From assembly GCA_021810145.1 (NCBI GenBank), contig JAJZJL010000005.1, positions 1-64,000 on the forward strand: 64,000 nucleotides of DNA, in the 5' to 3' direction. Below the pieces are notes generated by a model, which searched no databases, had not been told where the DNA came from, and worked only from the letters and a program-made list of their open reading frames with translations. Made by a program: the position numbers and the translations under genes. Below are positions 16,828 to 26,295 of this stretch, one piece after another. Source of the DNA: Planctomycetota bacterium (GTDB lineage Bacteria > Planctomycetota > Phycisphaerae > WQYP01). Every line of letters begins with the position of its first letter. The stretch's first letter is position 1.

Positions 16828-19800
16828 TTGTGTCATCATATTGTCGTCCAGGTATCGGGACGAGTTATGGAATTGCCGGGTGCCCATTTTCGGTCAATAT
16901 CAAACCGATCACATCATAGGCCGGCAGGCCCTGGAGATACTCTACGCGCCGGTAGATGCGGAATCACCGGCGAGAGTGGTTCTGGCTTTTAATCAACCCG
17001 AAGATATCTGGAACGCCGCGCGCCGGCGCGCAGCGCAATCGTCATTTATTGCGCGTTACGATTTTCAGAAATTAATGGCCGGGCAGTCAACGTGCTGGGC
17101 CCGGGTTTATGAGCTTCAGACCGGTGATAATCACAGTGCGTATTGTGTGCTGGAGCGTCTGGATTGGCCCGTCAGCCGGCTGATCCGTCTGCGTGTGACT
17201 CCCACCGCGGAAGATCTTTATCATCTGGTTACGAGTGTATTGTCCGCATTGCTTGAGACGCAAAAGCTTGCCTCGCGAACCCATGGTAACCTGCGGGCCG
17301 AACATGTTCAGGCCTCCGGCGGTGCACTGGCTATGGCTCGTGTGGTTCTGACCAATCCCGCGAGCAGTGTATTTAATGCGCCGATGGCGGCTTCGGATGA
17401 TCTGGCGCAATTGGGCCGGATTGTCTGCGAACTTGTGGCCGGTCGTCGCTGGACACCCACAACTCCGTTGGATCCGGGAATGGCGGAATTTAAATCTCTG
17501 GGATCGCAGGGAAAAGCATGGAGTGATTTTTGCGGTTTTCTGATTAATAAAGACTTGCCGGAGCAACAGCGGAATATTGCCGCGGCTCTGGAGCGTACAG
17601 CCCGGTTAAAGCCCCGGAAAAGCCGCCGACCTGTTTATATTGGTTTATCCGCAGCGGCGTTGCTGGTTATCGTGGCGGCGCTGGGCTATGTGCGTCATGT
17701 TCGAACCATTGCGGAGATGTCCCGATTTAACGGTGCTTATGCGCCTTACGCCGCTGCCTATACCCGGTGGTTCAAGGCCTTTACCGCCGACCGGCAGGTC
17801 TTGGCCAAAGTCCCCGATTTTGCGCCCATCAATGCTGCGCTTGCACATGGTATTGTTTTAAATCCCGATGATATTCTCCATGAATTTACCGGACTTTTGT
17901 CGAATCAGCAGATTCAAAAGGATCTGGCCAAACATCCCCGCGAGTCGCAGAAGCTGGGGCATGCCATTGAATTATTGATGCGCACGGAGCACATTTTCGC
18001 AACCCTGTATCCAAAATTGCGGCAGCAGAAAAGCCAGTGGCAAAAGCGCGGATGGGATTTTGCGGCCCGGAGTCTGGATCAACATGTGCTGGCGGCTATT
18101 CCGGAGGATAAATCGCTGGTGCCTTTTCTCAAGCTCTATAAAGCTTCCTGGGCAAAGCACGCAACGTTGCGGCGCTTTGCGCCCGGTACCGCTGGATTAA
18201 CTCCCGCTCAGTGGCTGCAGCAGGTTGCCGGAGCACAGGGCGTCGGGCATATCTGGCCGCAACTGCAAGCTTTGCTGACGGAATTTTCTAAAACTTCCAA
18301 ACCGCTGATAGCAACTTTTCCCGCTTATGCCGGAAGATACCTTGTTTCCAGTACGGATGCATCAAGCCTGCACAACCGCGCTGCCGCCCTGCTGGCTGCG
18401 GCCCGGCGGGAATCCAAAGCCTTGGCGATGTATGGAACGCAGATACGCTGGGATCTCGTTGCGCACCTGCCGCCGCGCAGGCAGGCGCTTCCGCCGGAGA
18501 AATATTTTCCCGACCTCGCGGGGTATCGTAAACTTGCCGGGCCGAAAAATGCCTACCTGTTGTCCCATGTTCAATTTACGCTTGAAGCCGGAAAGGTTCA
18601 TCGGCGCATTCTCCACGCGTTGAAGCTTCCTAAGCCGCCTGTGGTTGATTATCAGTCGCAGTTGGAAAAAATCGTTAACTTGTTTGCCGGGATGGGTAAT
18701 CATGATCTGTGGATATGGAAAAATCGCATCCATATCGAACATACCGTTATGACCGCTGAACAAAAGCTTACAACATTGAATCGAGCGGTTACGGCGTTTA
18801 TTGACTCGCAAATTAATATCAAAAAATGGGTGGCGGAATTGCTTGGGTTCGAGCCGGCGGGGCAACACTATCGGATCAATCCGCGGGTTTTACAGATTTC
18901 CCGGAATCCCGCGGTTAATGCCGCCTATCGAAGAAAAATAGCCGCCCTTATTTTCGCACCGGCAACGCCGCCCGGTTCCGCCCTGCGGGCCAATCAGGCG
19001 AGTTACCATTTGCTCACTTCCGTCCTGCGAAAGAGGCGCTGGCAGGTTCCGGATATCAGTAAAAATATTCAAACCGTACGAACCAATTTGCAAATGCTGC
19101 TTGCCCGGGATTTCCCGGTCACGGTGTCGCAGGCTTCAAGTCACTTTGGCAGGCCATGGAATAAACTGGCGATTTCCAGCGCATTTATACCTGCCCGTAC
19201 GGCAATGATTCAAAAGGCTTTTGCGGCATTATCCTGGTCCGAACTCACGCCGGTGGTTTCCCGGAAGGACGCGGCCGATTGGATGCGGCAGCGGAAAAAT
19301 TTTCAACACTTTTTGACTGATTTTAACGCCATTGATGATGCATTGAACCAATGTCACCTTCCGATGGACCGTCTTGCATCGGGGGTGACAATAACGGCAT
19401 TGTATCAAGCCGTACAGAAGAATCCCTGGTGGAACAACGCGGCGATTCAGTCGGCGTTAAAATCAAAACTGGCCCTGCTGCAGCAGCTTGCCGCGATTGA
19501 TTCGGCGTCAGCGGTTGTGCTTCCCGCGGATTACTCGCTGGCGCTATCGGCGGGGGCGCACAAGGCGCTATTTGTGCGGGCGATCTGGCATCGGCTTGCT
19601 TCGATTCCGGTTTCGGCGGCAGATTTTCCACTGATAACGGAGCGGCGGATTCCCGGAGAACTTGATGGTTTGCTGCGGGCCGACTCTGCGCTTGCCGCAA
19701 GCCGGAAACGGGCGTTGCTTGAAAAATTAGGTGAACAATATCCTCTTCGCTGGCAGCAGCGCATGAATCAGGCTATTGCGCCGGCAACGGTAAGCGCCAT

Positions 19801-21217
19801 GATAGCCGTCTCCCGTGATTATCGTGTGAAGCTGTCGCGATCACCGCAGCTTGATGATCTGCTGCCCTTAAAGGCTCTTCATGCCCGCGGTGCCTTTAAT
19901 ATTTTATTTCATCAATTTTACGTGCAATCCAAAGGAGTTAAAACGCCGCAGGTGGCGCAGAATCTGTCGGCCGGAATGGAGCATCTGCTGGCGGAAGCTT
20001 TAACCGAACCAGGTATGCAGTCCCTGCGAAGCAATGCGGAGGTGGCGGAATTTATTCATGGTTTGCAAGGGGTTGTTAAAGCCAATCCGGCGCAGTCGCA
20101 ACGGCGATCCGGGCCGGCACTTGCGGGTTGGAAAGAAGCCAAGGCTCCGGGGCATGTGAGAATTTTCACCAGCCCCACCGGCAATCAAACGCTGACATTC
20201 AGGCTTATGAACCCCAATGGTCTTAAGCGATTTTACCTGTGTACGACCGACTTGAGTGTTGGCGTATTTCTTAATGCGGTGAATTCCAGTGATAATCTGA
20301 TCCGAAAACCGTCCAATTCCTTCTACAATTTGATTAAGCCAAACAGCAATTATTTTGGCCCGCATACCTGGGTCTATCATCAAACGGTCGGGCAGGCCGC
20401 GCTGGCCCCGCACTGGTTTACCAATACGAATCAAATTTACAACGCGCCGCGCTATCCGGCGGACCTGCTGGCAAAAGCGGGGGGGCACCTGAGCAAAAAG
20501 GCCGGCGGTCCGCCAAATGTGAATGACCCGGTTCAGTATCTGCCTCCCGGTGCGGCTGTATATGTCGCGGCATTGTTAGGCTGCCGCCTGCCCACCGTCG
20601 GTGAATGGCAATACGTGTTTCAATTCAACGGTCGTAAGAATCTAGCAACCGCCCACCTGGCCGGCAGGACCCTGGCGGCTTATGTGGCGTATCTGAAACG
20701 TGTCAATTCCAGCCGCGATGCCCGGCTGCCGACGCCGCGCTATTGGGATATCTACAATTATGCTGTGCCGGCGCTGGCGCCTTTTTTGCATCAGTACAGC
20801 CATAACAGCAATCCTGTGCTCTGGTTTGAACCGGTCAATTCCGGTGCCGTTAAGAATTCCTTTGCCCATCTGGCTGGAAATGTTGCGGTGTACGTTTTTG
20901 ATGGCACACCTGCCTATCGCCAGGCGTTGAAAGGCTGGATCAAAAAGCCGCAGACGCTTAACAGTGCCGCTATCACCGCATTGATAACACCGGCGGCTCT
21001 CAGGAAAATGTACGTGATCGGCGGTTCTGCGCTGGCTCCGCTGGGCACCGTATCGCCCGCTGCGCCCGAAGCAATCAATTGGCATCTGCGGCGAACGGCT
21101 CGAGGCTTTGCGGATGTCGGCATTCGACTGGCGTATGATCCAAGAGTTCTAACCCCGCAAGAGCGTCTGGCGCTTCTGATGCGAAGCAATTGGTATCTGC
21201 CGGCCAAAGGGCCGTAG
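16799..21217 (+). CDS. T6SS pseudokinase fused to FGE-like (TagR-like) domain
   Basis: A 1472-residue membrane protein. Residues about 30-265 resemble a Ser/Thr kinase fold in which the catalytic loop reads HGNLRAEH (162-169): the catalytic Asp is Asn and the metal-binding Asn is His. No VAIK lysine or DFG is visible, so it should be a pseudokinase. One transmembrane helix follows at about 280-297. After a long helix-rich, probably periplasmic region, residues about 1118-1460 form a formylglycine-generating-enzyme-like domain (LPTVGEWQYVF near 1263, FAHLAGNVAVYVFDG, YVIGGSALAP, RGFADVGIRLAYD). This domain lacks the catalytic C-terminal cysteines. In Pseudomonas, PpkA (kinase) and TagR (FGE-like) are separate proteins of the T6SS switch. 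The start is GTG at 16799 with no strong ribosome site, overlapping the lipoprotein gene. Confidence 0.75.
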   Translation: MKRRQNQRADCVIILSSRYRDELWNCRVPIFGQYQTDHIIGRQALEILYAPVDAESPARVVLAFNQPEDIWNAARRRAAQSSFIARYDFQKLMAGQSTCWARVYELQTGDNHSAYCVLERLDWPVSRLIRLRVTPTAEDLYHLVTSVLSALLETQKLASRTHGNLRAEHVQASGGALAMARVVLTNPASSVFNAPMAASDDLAQLGRIVCELVAGRRWTPTTPLDPGMAEFKSLGSQGKAWSDFCGFLINKDLPEQQRNIAAALERTARLKPRKSRRPVYIGLSAAALLVIVAALGYVRHVRTIAEMSRFNGAYAPYAAAYTRWFKAFTADRQVLAKVPDFAPINAALAHGIVLNPDDILHEFTGLLSNQQIQKDLAKHPRESQKLGHAIELLMRTEHIFATLYPKLRQQKSQWQKRGWDFAARSLDQHVLAAIPEDKSLVPFLKLYKASWAKHATLRRFAPGTAGLTPAQWLQQVAGAQGVGHIWPQLQALLTEFSKTSKPLIATFPAYAGRYLVSSTDASSLHNRAAALLAAARRESKALAMYGTQIRWDLVAHLPPRRQALPPEKYFPDLAGYRKLAGPKNAYLLSHVQFTLEAGKVHRRILHALKLPKPPVVDYQSQLEKIVNLFAGMGNHDLWIWKNRIHIEHTVMTAEQKLTTLNRAVTAFIDSQINIKKWVAELLGFEPAGQHYRINPRVLQISRNPAVNAAYRRKIAALIFAPATPPGSALRANQASYHLLTSVLRKRRWQVPDISKNIQTVRTNLQMLLARDFPVTVSQASSHFGRPWNKLAISSAFIPARTAMIQKAFAALSWSELTPVVSRKDAADWMRQRKNFQHFLTDFNAIDDALNQCHLPMDRLASGVTITALYQAVQKNPWWNNAAIQSALKSKLALLQQLAAIDSASAVVLPADYSLALSAGAHKALFVRAIWHRLASIPVSAADFPLITERRIPGELDGLLRADSALAASRKRALLEKLGEQYPLRWQQRMNQAIAPATVSAMIAVSRDYRVKLSRSPQLDDLLPLKALHARGAFNILFHQFYVQSKGVKTPQVAQNLSAGMEHLLAEALTEPGMQSLRSNAEVAEFIHGLQGVVKANPAQSQRRSGPALAGWKEAKAPGHVRIFTSPTGNQTLTFRLMNPNGLKRFYLCTTDLSVGVFLNAVNSSDNLIRKPSNSFYNLIKPNSNYFGPHTWVYHQTVGQAALAPHWFTNTNQIYNAPRYPADLLAKAGGHLSKKAGGPPNVNDPVQYLPPGAAVYVAALLGCRLPTVGEWQYVFQFNGRKNLATAHLAGRTLAAYVAYLKRVNSSRDARLPTPRYWDIYNYAVPALAPFLHQYSHNSNPVLWFEPVNSGAVKNSFAHLAGNVAVYVFDGTPAYRQALKGWIKKPQTLNSAAITALITPAALRKMYVIGGSALAPLGTVSPAAPEAINWHLRRTARGFADVGIRLAYDPRVLTPQERLALLMRSNWYLPAKGP

Positions 21218-21565
21218 CATCGGATGGAACCTGCCGGTGATTGAGGCAAAAGATAATGGAAAATCAGATTTCCACCAGAGAAATCCCCTGCGGAGAGCGT
21301 CAATGCCACGGGTGAACGACGGTTATGCTGATGGCTCGATTTAGTGGCGATTGTCCTGCGGCGACATTGTCGTGCCGCAGGCTGGCGCGGCTGTGAAAGA
21401 AATGGCACAGGACCGGGGCTTAACCGTGCCGCTTTTCCGCGGGTTATATTCCGGGCAATGGTTGCCTGACAAAAATCACCGGGCGCATTGGAGCATGGAA
21501 AATATTTTGACTTGTCTTGCCCGGCGGCTGGCCGAAAACCTCTACGTACGGTTACAATTCACGCC
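21218..21565. other. intergenic region, nothing recognised
   Basis: About 350 bases between the pseudokinase fusion and the PEGA lipoprotein. No gene, strong hairpin with T-run or promoter pair was found. Confidence 0.5.
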
Positions 21566-22045
21566 ATGATGCTGGAAAAGAATCATTGTGTTCGGCGTGT
21601 TGGCGGTTGGCTGTTCGGCGCTTTACTTTGTGCTTTCGTGCTTCCTCTCGGAGGATGTGTGGAGCGGTCGGTTACGCTGGTCAGCGACCCGCCGGGAAGT
21701 CTGGTATATCTCAATGATGTTGAGCAGGGAACTACGCCGTGCACGGTGCCGTTCAAATGGTACGGGGATTACAGCATTCGGCTGCGGAAAAAGCAGGACG
21801 TCGGAACGGCCCTGAAGCCTAAATATGTTTATTACTATCTGCACACGCATAAAAACATGCCACGGCCCTGGTTCCAGTGGTACGGTGTGGACCTGTTTGC
21901 AAGTATTCTGCCGATAGAATTTAAGGATCATCAGATTTGGGCGTTTATCGTGCCCAAGGTGCCTCAATTATCAACACAGGAACTGATAAACAAAGCCAAT
22001 GCACTTAAAGCCAAACTTCCACCGCCAAAGCCGGCGAGTCCGTAA
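21566..22045 (+). CDS. PEGA-domain lipoprotein
   Basis: A 159-residue protein. The start at 21566 (ATGATG) is chosen to give a signal peptide with lipobox LGGC near residue 31; the ribosome site is weak. After the Cys come a short PEGA-type beta domain (VTLVSDPPGSLVYLNDVEQG, then TTPCTVPFKWYG) and a region with YYLHTHKNMPRPWFQWYG. PEGA domains are small surface or periplasmic beta modules of unclear biochemical role. The gene lies 28 bases before the following exported protein gene, on the same strand as the T6SS arm, but membership of that system is not shown. Confidence 0.75.
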   Translation: MMLEKNHCVRRVGGWLFGALLCAFVLPLGGCVERSVTLVSDPPGSLVYLNDVEQGTTPCTVPFKWYGDYSIRLRKKQDVGTALKPKYVYYYLHTHKNMPRPWFQWYGVDLFASILPIEFKDHQIWAFIVPKVPQLSTQELINKANALKAKLPPPKPASP

Positions 22046-22073
22046 ATGTTAACGTGCCAATGGGAGGACGATC

Positions 22074-23843
22074 ATGCGGCGCTGTTTATATATTGTGTCT
22101 TCATTATTCGTGATGACCGGTGCCGTGGCATTTTCTGCGTCTCCGTTGTGCGCCGCTGCCCGACCTTCATTCCCCGCACCGTTGGCCGACCGCGTCCCGG
22201 CCACCGCGCAACTCTATTTTGGCTGGGCGGGGCCGGTGGCCCAATGGCCCGGCTATAAGACATCCCATCTTCGTACTGTTTTGTCGCATACCCGTATTGC
22301 GGCGTTCGTACAAGGCAACCTGCCGATTCTGCTGCATCGTTTCGATGAATTACCCGCTGCCCGCAATACGCAACTGCACGTTGCGGAATTCAAAAAAGTG
22401 TTCGCCATCGCATCGTTATTCATAACGCATCCTTTCGCACTTTATTTTCGCCCGATCAGCACTGGAATTCGACATGTTCCACCGCTGCCGCAAGTGGTGC
22501 TGATGATGAATGCCGGAAAATATCCGGATGCGGTGCTGGAGATTTTTAAAAAAATGCCGCATCGGCTCTATGCTTCCGGGCCGCAAATTCGGGTGGGGGC
22601 CGTTGGCTCGATGGTTTATGCGGGAATTCATATTACATCCGGCGTGCAACGGGCGCTGGCGAAAAAAGGCGCAACGCTCTCCATGAACACCGGTTTTTGC
22701 CGTACCATGCGGTTCATGCCGGCCAATCCGGTGTCCGCGGAATTTGCGGATATAACGGCTCTGCGCCATTATGCCAATATGCTTTTGAATCAGGCACTGG
22801 GCCATATCGCGGAGGATCAAACGCCCGTCGGCAAACAGCACCGGATTATTCTCAACAGTGCCAAGTTAATTCTTAATGGACAATCGCTCGGCAACGCTAC
22901 CGCTTTTGCATCCGCCAATGGCTTTTCCGGTAAGCAATGGCTCGATGCCTCTTTTCTGGCGATGCGCCATGCCGCGGTAAAATCCAGGCCGGGGGCCTCG
23001 GATATGCTGGCCATGGCTCCCGAAGACTCACCGAATGTTACGGTTTCGCATTTGAATCTCGGAGCATTCGTCAGTACGGTAAAAACGTATATGGAGGCCG
23101 CCAGTCCGCAGATTCGCCGCAGAATTAAGCAGACGTTGGTGATGGTCAATGGCATTACCGGCGTGGATGTGGAAAAGGATCTGATCAATACATTTGGCCC
23201 GTACTGGCTGACTTATCAAAGCACGGCCATGCCGATCAGCAGTTCTTTTGGTCAGATTGTAATTAACAAGTTGTTGCATCCAAAGCGATTGTCGCGGGCT
23301 TTGCAAACTTTAACGCCCATGGCTCTGCTGGCGGTCAATGCCGCCATGCGGCAGCGCGGCTATACCGGTAAGCCGGCGCAATTGCGCATTCTGCATTCCC
23401 ATGGCGCGGTTATTTATTACATCAACGCGCATGGTATCATGCCGGCGTGGACGATTTACCACGGCTGCTTTTATTTTTCGGCCTATCCACGCCCGATTCA
23501 AGTGGCGCTTGCGCGTAAGGCCGGTGCGCGGTCCATTCTGGATAATAAAAAATTCATCGCATTGCAAAAGCAGCTTGGCTGTACGCGTGATTACACCAAC
23601 GCCGCGTATGTGGATGCGCCTCGACTCCTGCCATCCGCATACACGGCCATTACCACACAAGCCGCAACCTATTCACTGCTTCTGGGGTTGCAGTTGCATC
23701 CGCCGATCGGGTCGCTTATTCCGCGGCTGTCTGATTTACGAAATGCCACCACTGTATCCGGATCGGTAACCTGGACGGACAAGGCTGGCTGGCACAGCCG
23801 CCGCATTTCCGGCTATCCCGGCAGCAGTATGTTCGCGCCGTAA
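22074..23843 (+). CDS. large exported protein of unknown function
   Basis: A 589-residue protein with a strong start (GGGAGG 7 bases before the ATG) and a signal peptide, MRRCLYIVSSLFVMTG to about SPLCAAA. The mature protein opens with LADRVPATAQLYFGWAGP, a pattern seen in exported planctomycete and other bacterial proteins that begin with a phrase like 'VPADAxxYxG' (DUF3352-like); this link is tentative. No catalytic motif is seen. It is 28 bases from the PEGA lipoprotein gene and probably co-transcribed. Cell location is periplasm or surface. Confidence 0.65.
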   Translation: MRRCLYIVSSLFVMTGAVAFSASPLCAAARPSFPAPLADRVPATAQLYFGWAGPVAQWPGYKTSHLRTVLSHTRIAAFVQGNLPILLHRFDELPAARNTQLHVAEFKKVFAIASLFITHPFALYFRPISTGIRHVPPLPQVVLMMNAGKYPDAVLEIFKKMPHRLYASGPQIRVGAVGSMVYAGIHITSGVQRALAKKGATLSMNTGFCRTMRFMPANPVSAEFADITALRHYANMLLNQALGHIAEDQTPVGKQHRIILNSAKLILNGQSLGNATAFASANGFSGKQWLDASFLAMRHAAVKSRPGASDMLAMAPEDSPNVTVSHLNLGAFVSTVKTYMEAASPQIRRRIKQTLVMVNGITGVDVEKDLINTFGPYWLTYQSTAMPISSSFGQIVINKLLHPKRLSRALQTLTPMALLAVNAAMRQRGYTGKPAQLRILHSHGAVIYYINAHGIMPAWTIYHGCFYFSAYPRPIQVALARKAGARSILDNKKFIALQKQLGCTRDYTNAAYVDAPRLLPSAYTAITTQAATYSLLLGLQLHPPIGSLIPRLSDLRNATTVSGSVTWTDKAGWHSRRISGYPGSSMFAP

Positions 23844-23865
23844 TGATGTCACGCCGTGGCGCGGA

Positions 23866-24642
23866 TTATTTTTGATTTTTCCGTTTGGCGCTGCGGGTTG
23901 CTCGCCGCTGCTTGCCTGACATGCTTTTGAGGTGCGTATACATATCGTGAACCGCCAAGATGGTCTCAAAGCGGGCAATGGTGGGATGATCCGGAGCAAC
24001 TTGCTTAAATAAAGTCAGGGCAGTTCGTGCTTCATCTATTTTTTCGCGGACAAGATGATACCGCACAATCATGTCGTAGAATGCGATAAATTCTGAAATA
24101 TGAAATATCTTGCGATCCGGATACATCAGTGATAATTCAATGCGGCCATTGAGGATGGCCTCAGCTTTTGCCACTTCCTTGCGGCTGAGATAAATGCGGA
24201 TGATTGCAGCGATTGCGAAGAGATAATCGGGGTGCCGCCGGTACAGGTCCTCGCAAATTCGATCCATGTCTTCGATTTTTTCGAGCAAACCGTATACTCC
24301 GGCGAGATAATTGGCAATCTTGGCATCATCCGGAAAGGTATTGTGCAGTGCCTCAAGCTCGGAAAGCAGGGCCGGCAATGCCTCGGGTTCGTGCTGACTG
24401 GGGTGCAGTTCCTCATAGCGACTGGCGATTTCGGGCGTTTCGGGTGGGTTGCCTTCCGAAAGCGGTTCGTGGGTAATCTCATAGGAAACCATACGCAGGT
24501 GAGTTATCCGGTCGTCATGACGGGAGGGTGGCCGGCGGCCAGCCTTAATCATGGCAGCGGCCTGTTTAATGGCGCGGTCTGCAAGCGCATCACAAGCGTT
24601 TTCGTAATGATCAGGTGGTTGAACTGTGTGATTGTTTTCCAT
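23866..24642 (-). CDS. TPR-like helical repeat protein
   Basis: A 258-residue soluble protein starting MENNHTVQPPDHYENACDAL; an in-frame ATG 12 bases upstream (24654) is an alternative. It is almost all helical with TPR-like repeats (ANYLAGVYGLLEKIEDMDR, LYRRHPDYLFAIAAIIRIYL, EVAKAEAILNGRI) and a basic C-terminus rich in KRR. A TPR-type scaffold for protein interactions is inferred. It converges with the plus-strand exported protein gene, with 22 bases between the stops. Confidence 0.65.
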   Translation of the reverse strand: MENNHTVQPPDHYENACDALADRAIKQAAAMIKAGRRPPSRHDDRITHLRMVSYEITHEPLSEGNPPETPEIASRYEELHPSQHEPEALPALLSELEALHNTFPDDAKIANYLAGVYGLLEKIEDMDRICEDLYRRHPDYLFAIAAIIRIYLSRKEVAKAEAILNGRIELSLMYPDRKIFHISEFIAFYDMIVRYHLVREKIDEARTALTLFKQVAPDHPTIARFETILAVHDMYTHLKSMSGKQRRATRSAKRKNQK

Positions 24643-24735
24643 GGGGATTAACATTACCGGTATTGCAAAAAATATACAACGGTGGTGAACACACGCAAAA
24701 TGGGCCACCGCACGATATGTCCGAGAAACAGGGGA

Positions 24736-26085
24736 TTATTCATTTTGAGCTGCCGCATTTGCGGATTCAGACAGCGGCATCGTCGGGCCACCGCCAGATT
24801 TGGGATGTCCCGCATACTCGGCGTTGTCCCTGAAACGGGCGGTTAAAATAACGGCAGCCAACGTCAGCGATGACCAAAGTACCACATCCACTGTATCGAC
24901 ATAATGCCGGCCATTGGGGCCTAGTACCTTGGCCAGTTCCGATGTCCAGAGCATGAGGAAAGCGGTTAAGCTTAACGCAAACCATGCAAATTTGCGGCTG
25001 CCGACACTGGCAAATGTGTCTTCCGCGATCATTCCCACCGCCATTAACGCAAAAATCAGCGTGACATAATGCGGCACCCAGGTGCGTTCAGACGCCCAGA
25101 GCATGAACATGCCCACACAGGCAATTTCCATGGCGTAACGCCGGGTTCGCAAGCTCGGCAGTTTCTTGCGAGCCCACCAGATGCCACCGGCGGCAATGAT
25201 CAGTACGATGATGCGACCGATTAAATGCGCGGTTTTCTGCGGCAGGCGGACCACGGTTAAGTAATGATTATGTACCACGCCGCCATGGATGGTTTTCCAC
25301 GCCGGCACATGGGCAAACAGTCGCAGGATAAATTCCGGAATCGACTCGCCATTGCCGAACTTGATTTTATCATGCAGGATGTAGGGCGCAATCATGATAT
25401 GCCCCCATTGACCCAGCCAGGTAATATTCTGATTCCATCCAAAAAATATCGCCGGGACAAGAAAGATCCATATTCCAATTCCCGCCACGATGGCTGAACC
25501 AATCAACCAGCGGCGGCGAAACAGAAAATAGGCCAGAAATGCCAGCGGCGTTACCTTGATACAGATCGCCATGGCCACCAGCAGTCCGGCCATGACATCG
25601 CCCGCAGGCGTTTCTTCCTGTGCCATCCATAACCCGGCGGCCAGAGGCAGCAGCATCAGCAGGTTCATCTGCCCTTCCTGAATATCTCCGATAACCGGAA
25701 AGAACCAGCCCGCGCCGATCAGCAATAGCGCGCCAGGCAGCACGTTGCCGCCGCCACGGCGAATAATGGATAATGCCAGAAGGAAAATGGGCACAAAGAA
25801 AAAAGGCTTGCACATGACCCATGCCGCCTGCGCATCGGGACGCGACAGCAGTGTAAATGGGGCCACAAACAGCATCGCAAACGGAGGCAACGGAAAGCGA
25901 TCACTGCGATAGGGCTTGTGATCATGGATAAACAGCGGCACGGTCTTCATGTAGGAATCGAAGGCGTCAATATGTTTTTGCCGCGTCATTTCATGGACTA
26001 TTTTATGATGAGCCTGCACCGCCAGAACAACCGTGGCGATTGCGACAATAATAAGGGTAATAGTGAGAATCAATCGGCGGGACAT
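24736..26085 (-). CDS. polytopic membrane glycosyltransferase, GT87-like
   Basis: A 449-residue membrane protein starting MSRRLILTITLIIVAIA, with AGGAG 5 bases before the ATG at 26085. About ten hydrophobic helices are visible. A conserved-looking loop after the first helix (HKPYRSDRFPLPPFAMLFVAP) and the phrases PVIGDIQEGQMNLLMLLPL and CIKVTPLAFLAYFLFRRRW match the GT87/DUF2029 family, whose characterised mycobacterial members use polyprenyl-phosphate-linked mannose outside the membrane. The donor and acceptor here are unknown. The downstream neighbour on the same strand is the TPR protein; the upstream one is a Kdo hydroxylase, so a role in envelope polysaccharide or LPS decoration is plausible. 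Confidence 0.8.
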   Translation of the reverse strand: MSRRLILTITLIIVAIATVVLAVQAHHKIVHEMTRQKHIDAFDSYMKTVPLFIHDHKPYRSDRFPLPPFAMLFVAPFTLLSRPDAQAAWVMCKPFFFVPIFLLALSIIRRGGGNVLPGALLLIGAGWFFPVIGDIQEGQMNLLMLLPLAAGLWMAQEETPAGDVMAGLLVAMAICIKVTPLAFLAYFLFRRRWLIGSAIVAGIGIWIFLVPAIFFGWNQNITWLGQWGHIMIAPYILHDKIKFGNGESIPEFILRLFAHVPAWKTIHGGVVHNHYLTVVRLPQKTAHLIGRIIVLIIAAGGIWWARKKLPSLRTRRYAMEIACVGMFMLWASERTWVPHYVTLIFALMAVGMIAEDTFASVGSRKFAWFALSLTAFLMLWTSELAKVLGPNGRHYVDTVDVVLWSSLTLAAVILTARFRDNAEYAGHPKSGGGPTMPLSESANAAAQNE

Positions 26086-26295
26086 GGAACTCCTGCATTT
26101 GTCATAAAGCTGATCGGCATGGGCCGCGGCAATGTTTGCGGGCGTACAAACCGCACCCGACAGATGGCTGTCTCCGGCCTTACCGGAAACCCAAACGCCC
26201 TTCTGCCGGCCCCGTAAACCAGTTGCCGTAAGCTGCGGGGCACGGGCGCAAATGGTAATCGTTCCGGTCCCCGCCGGTAGCGACATCGCGCAATG

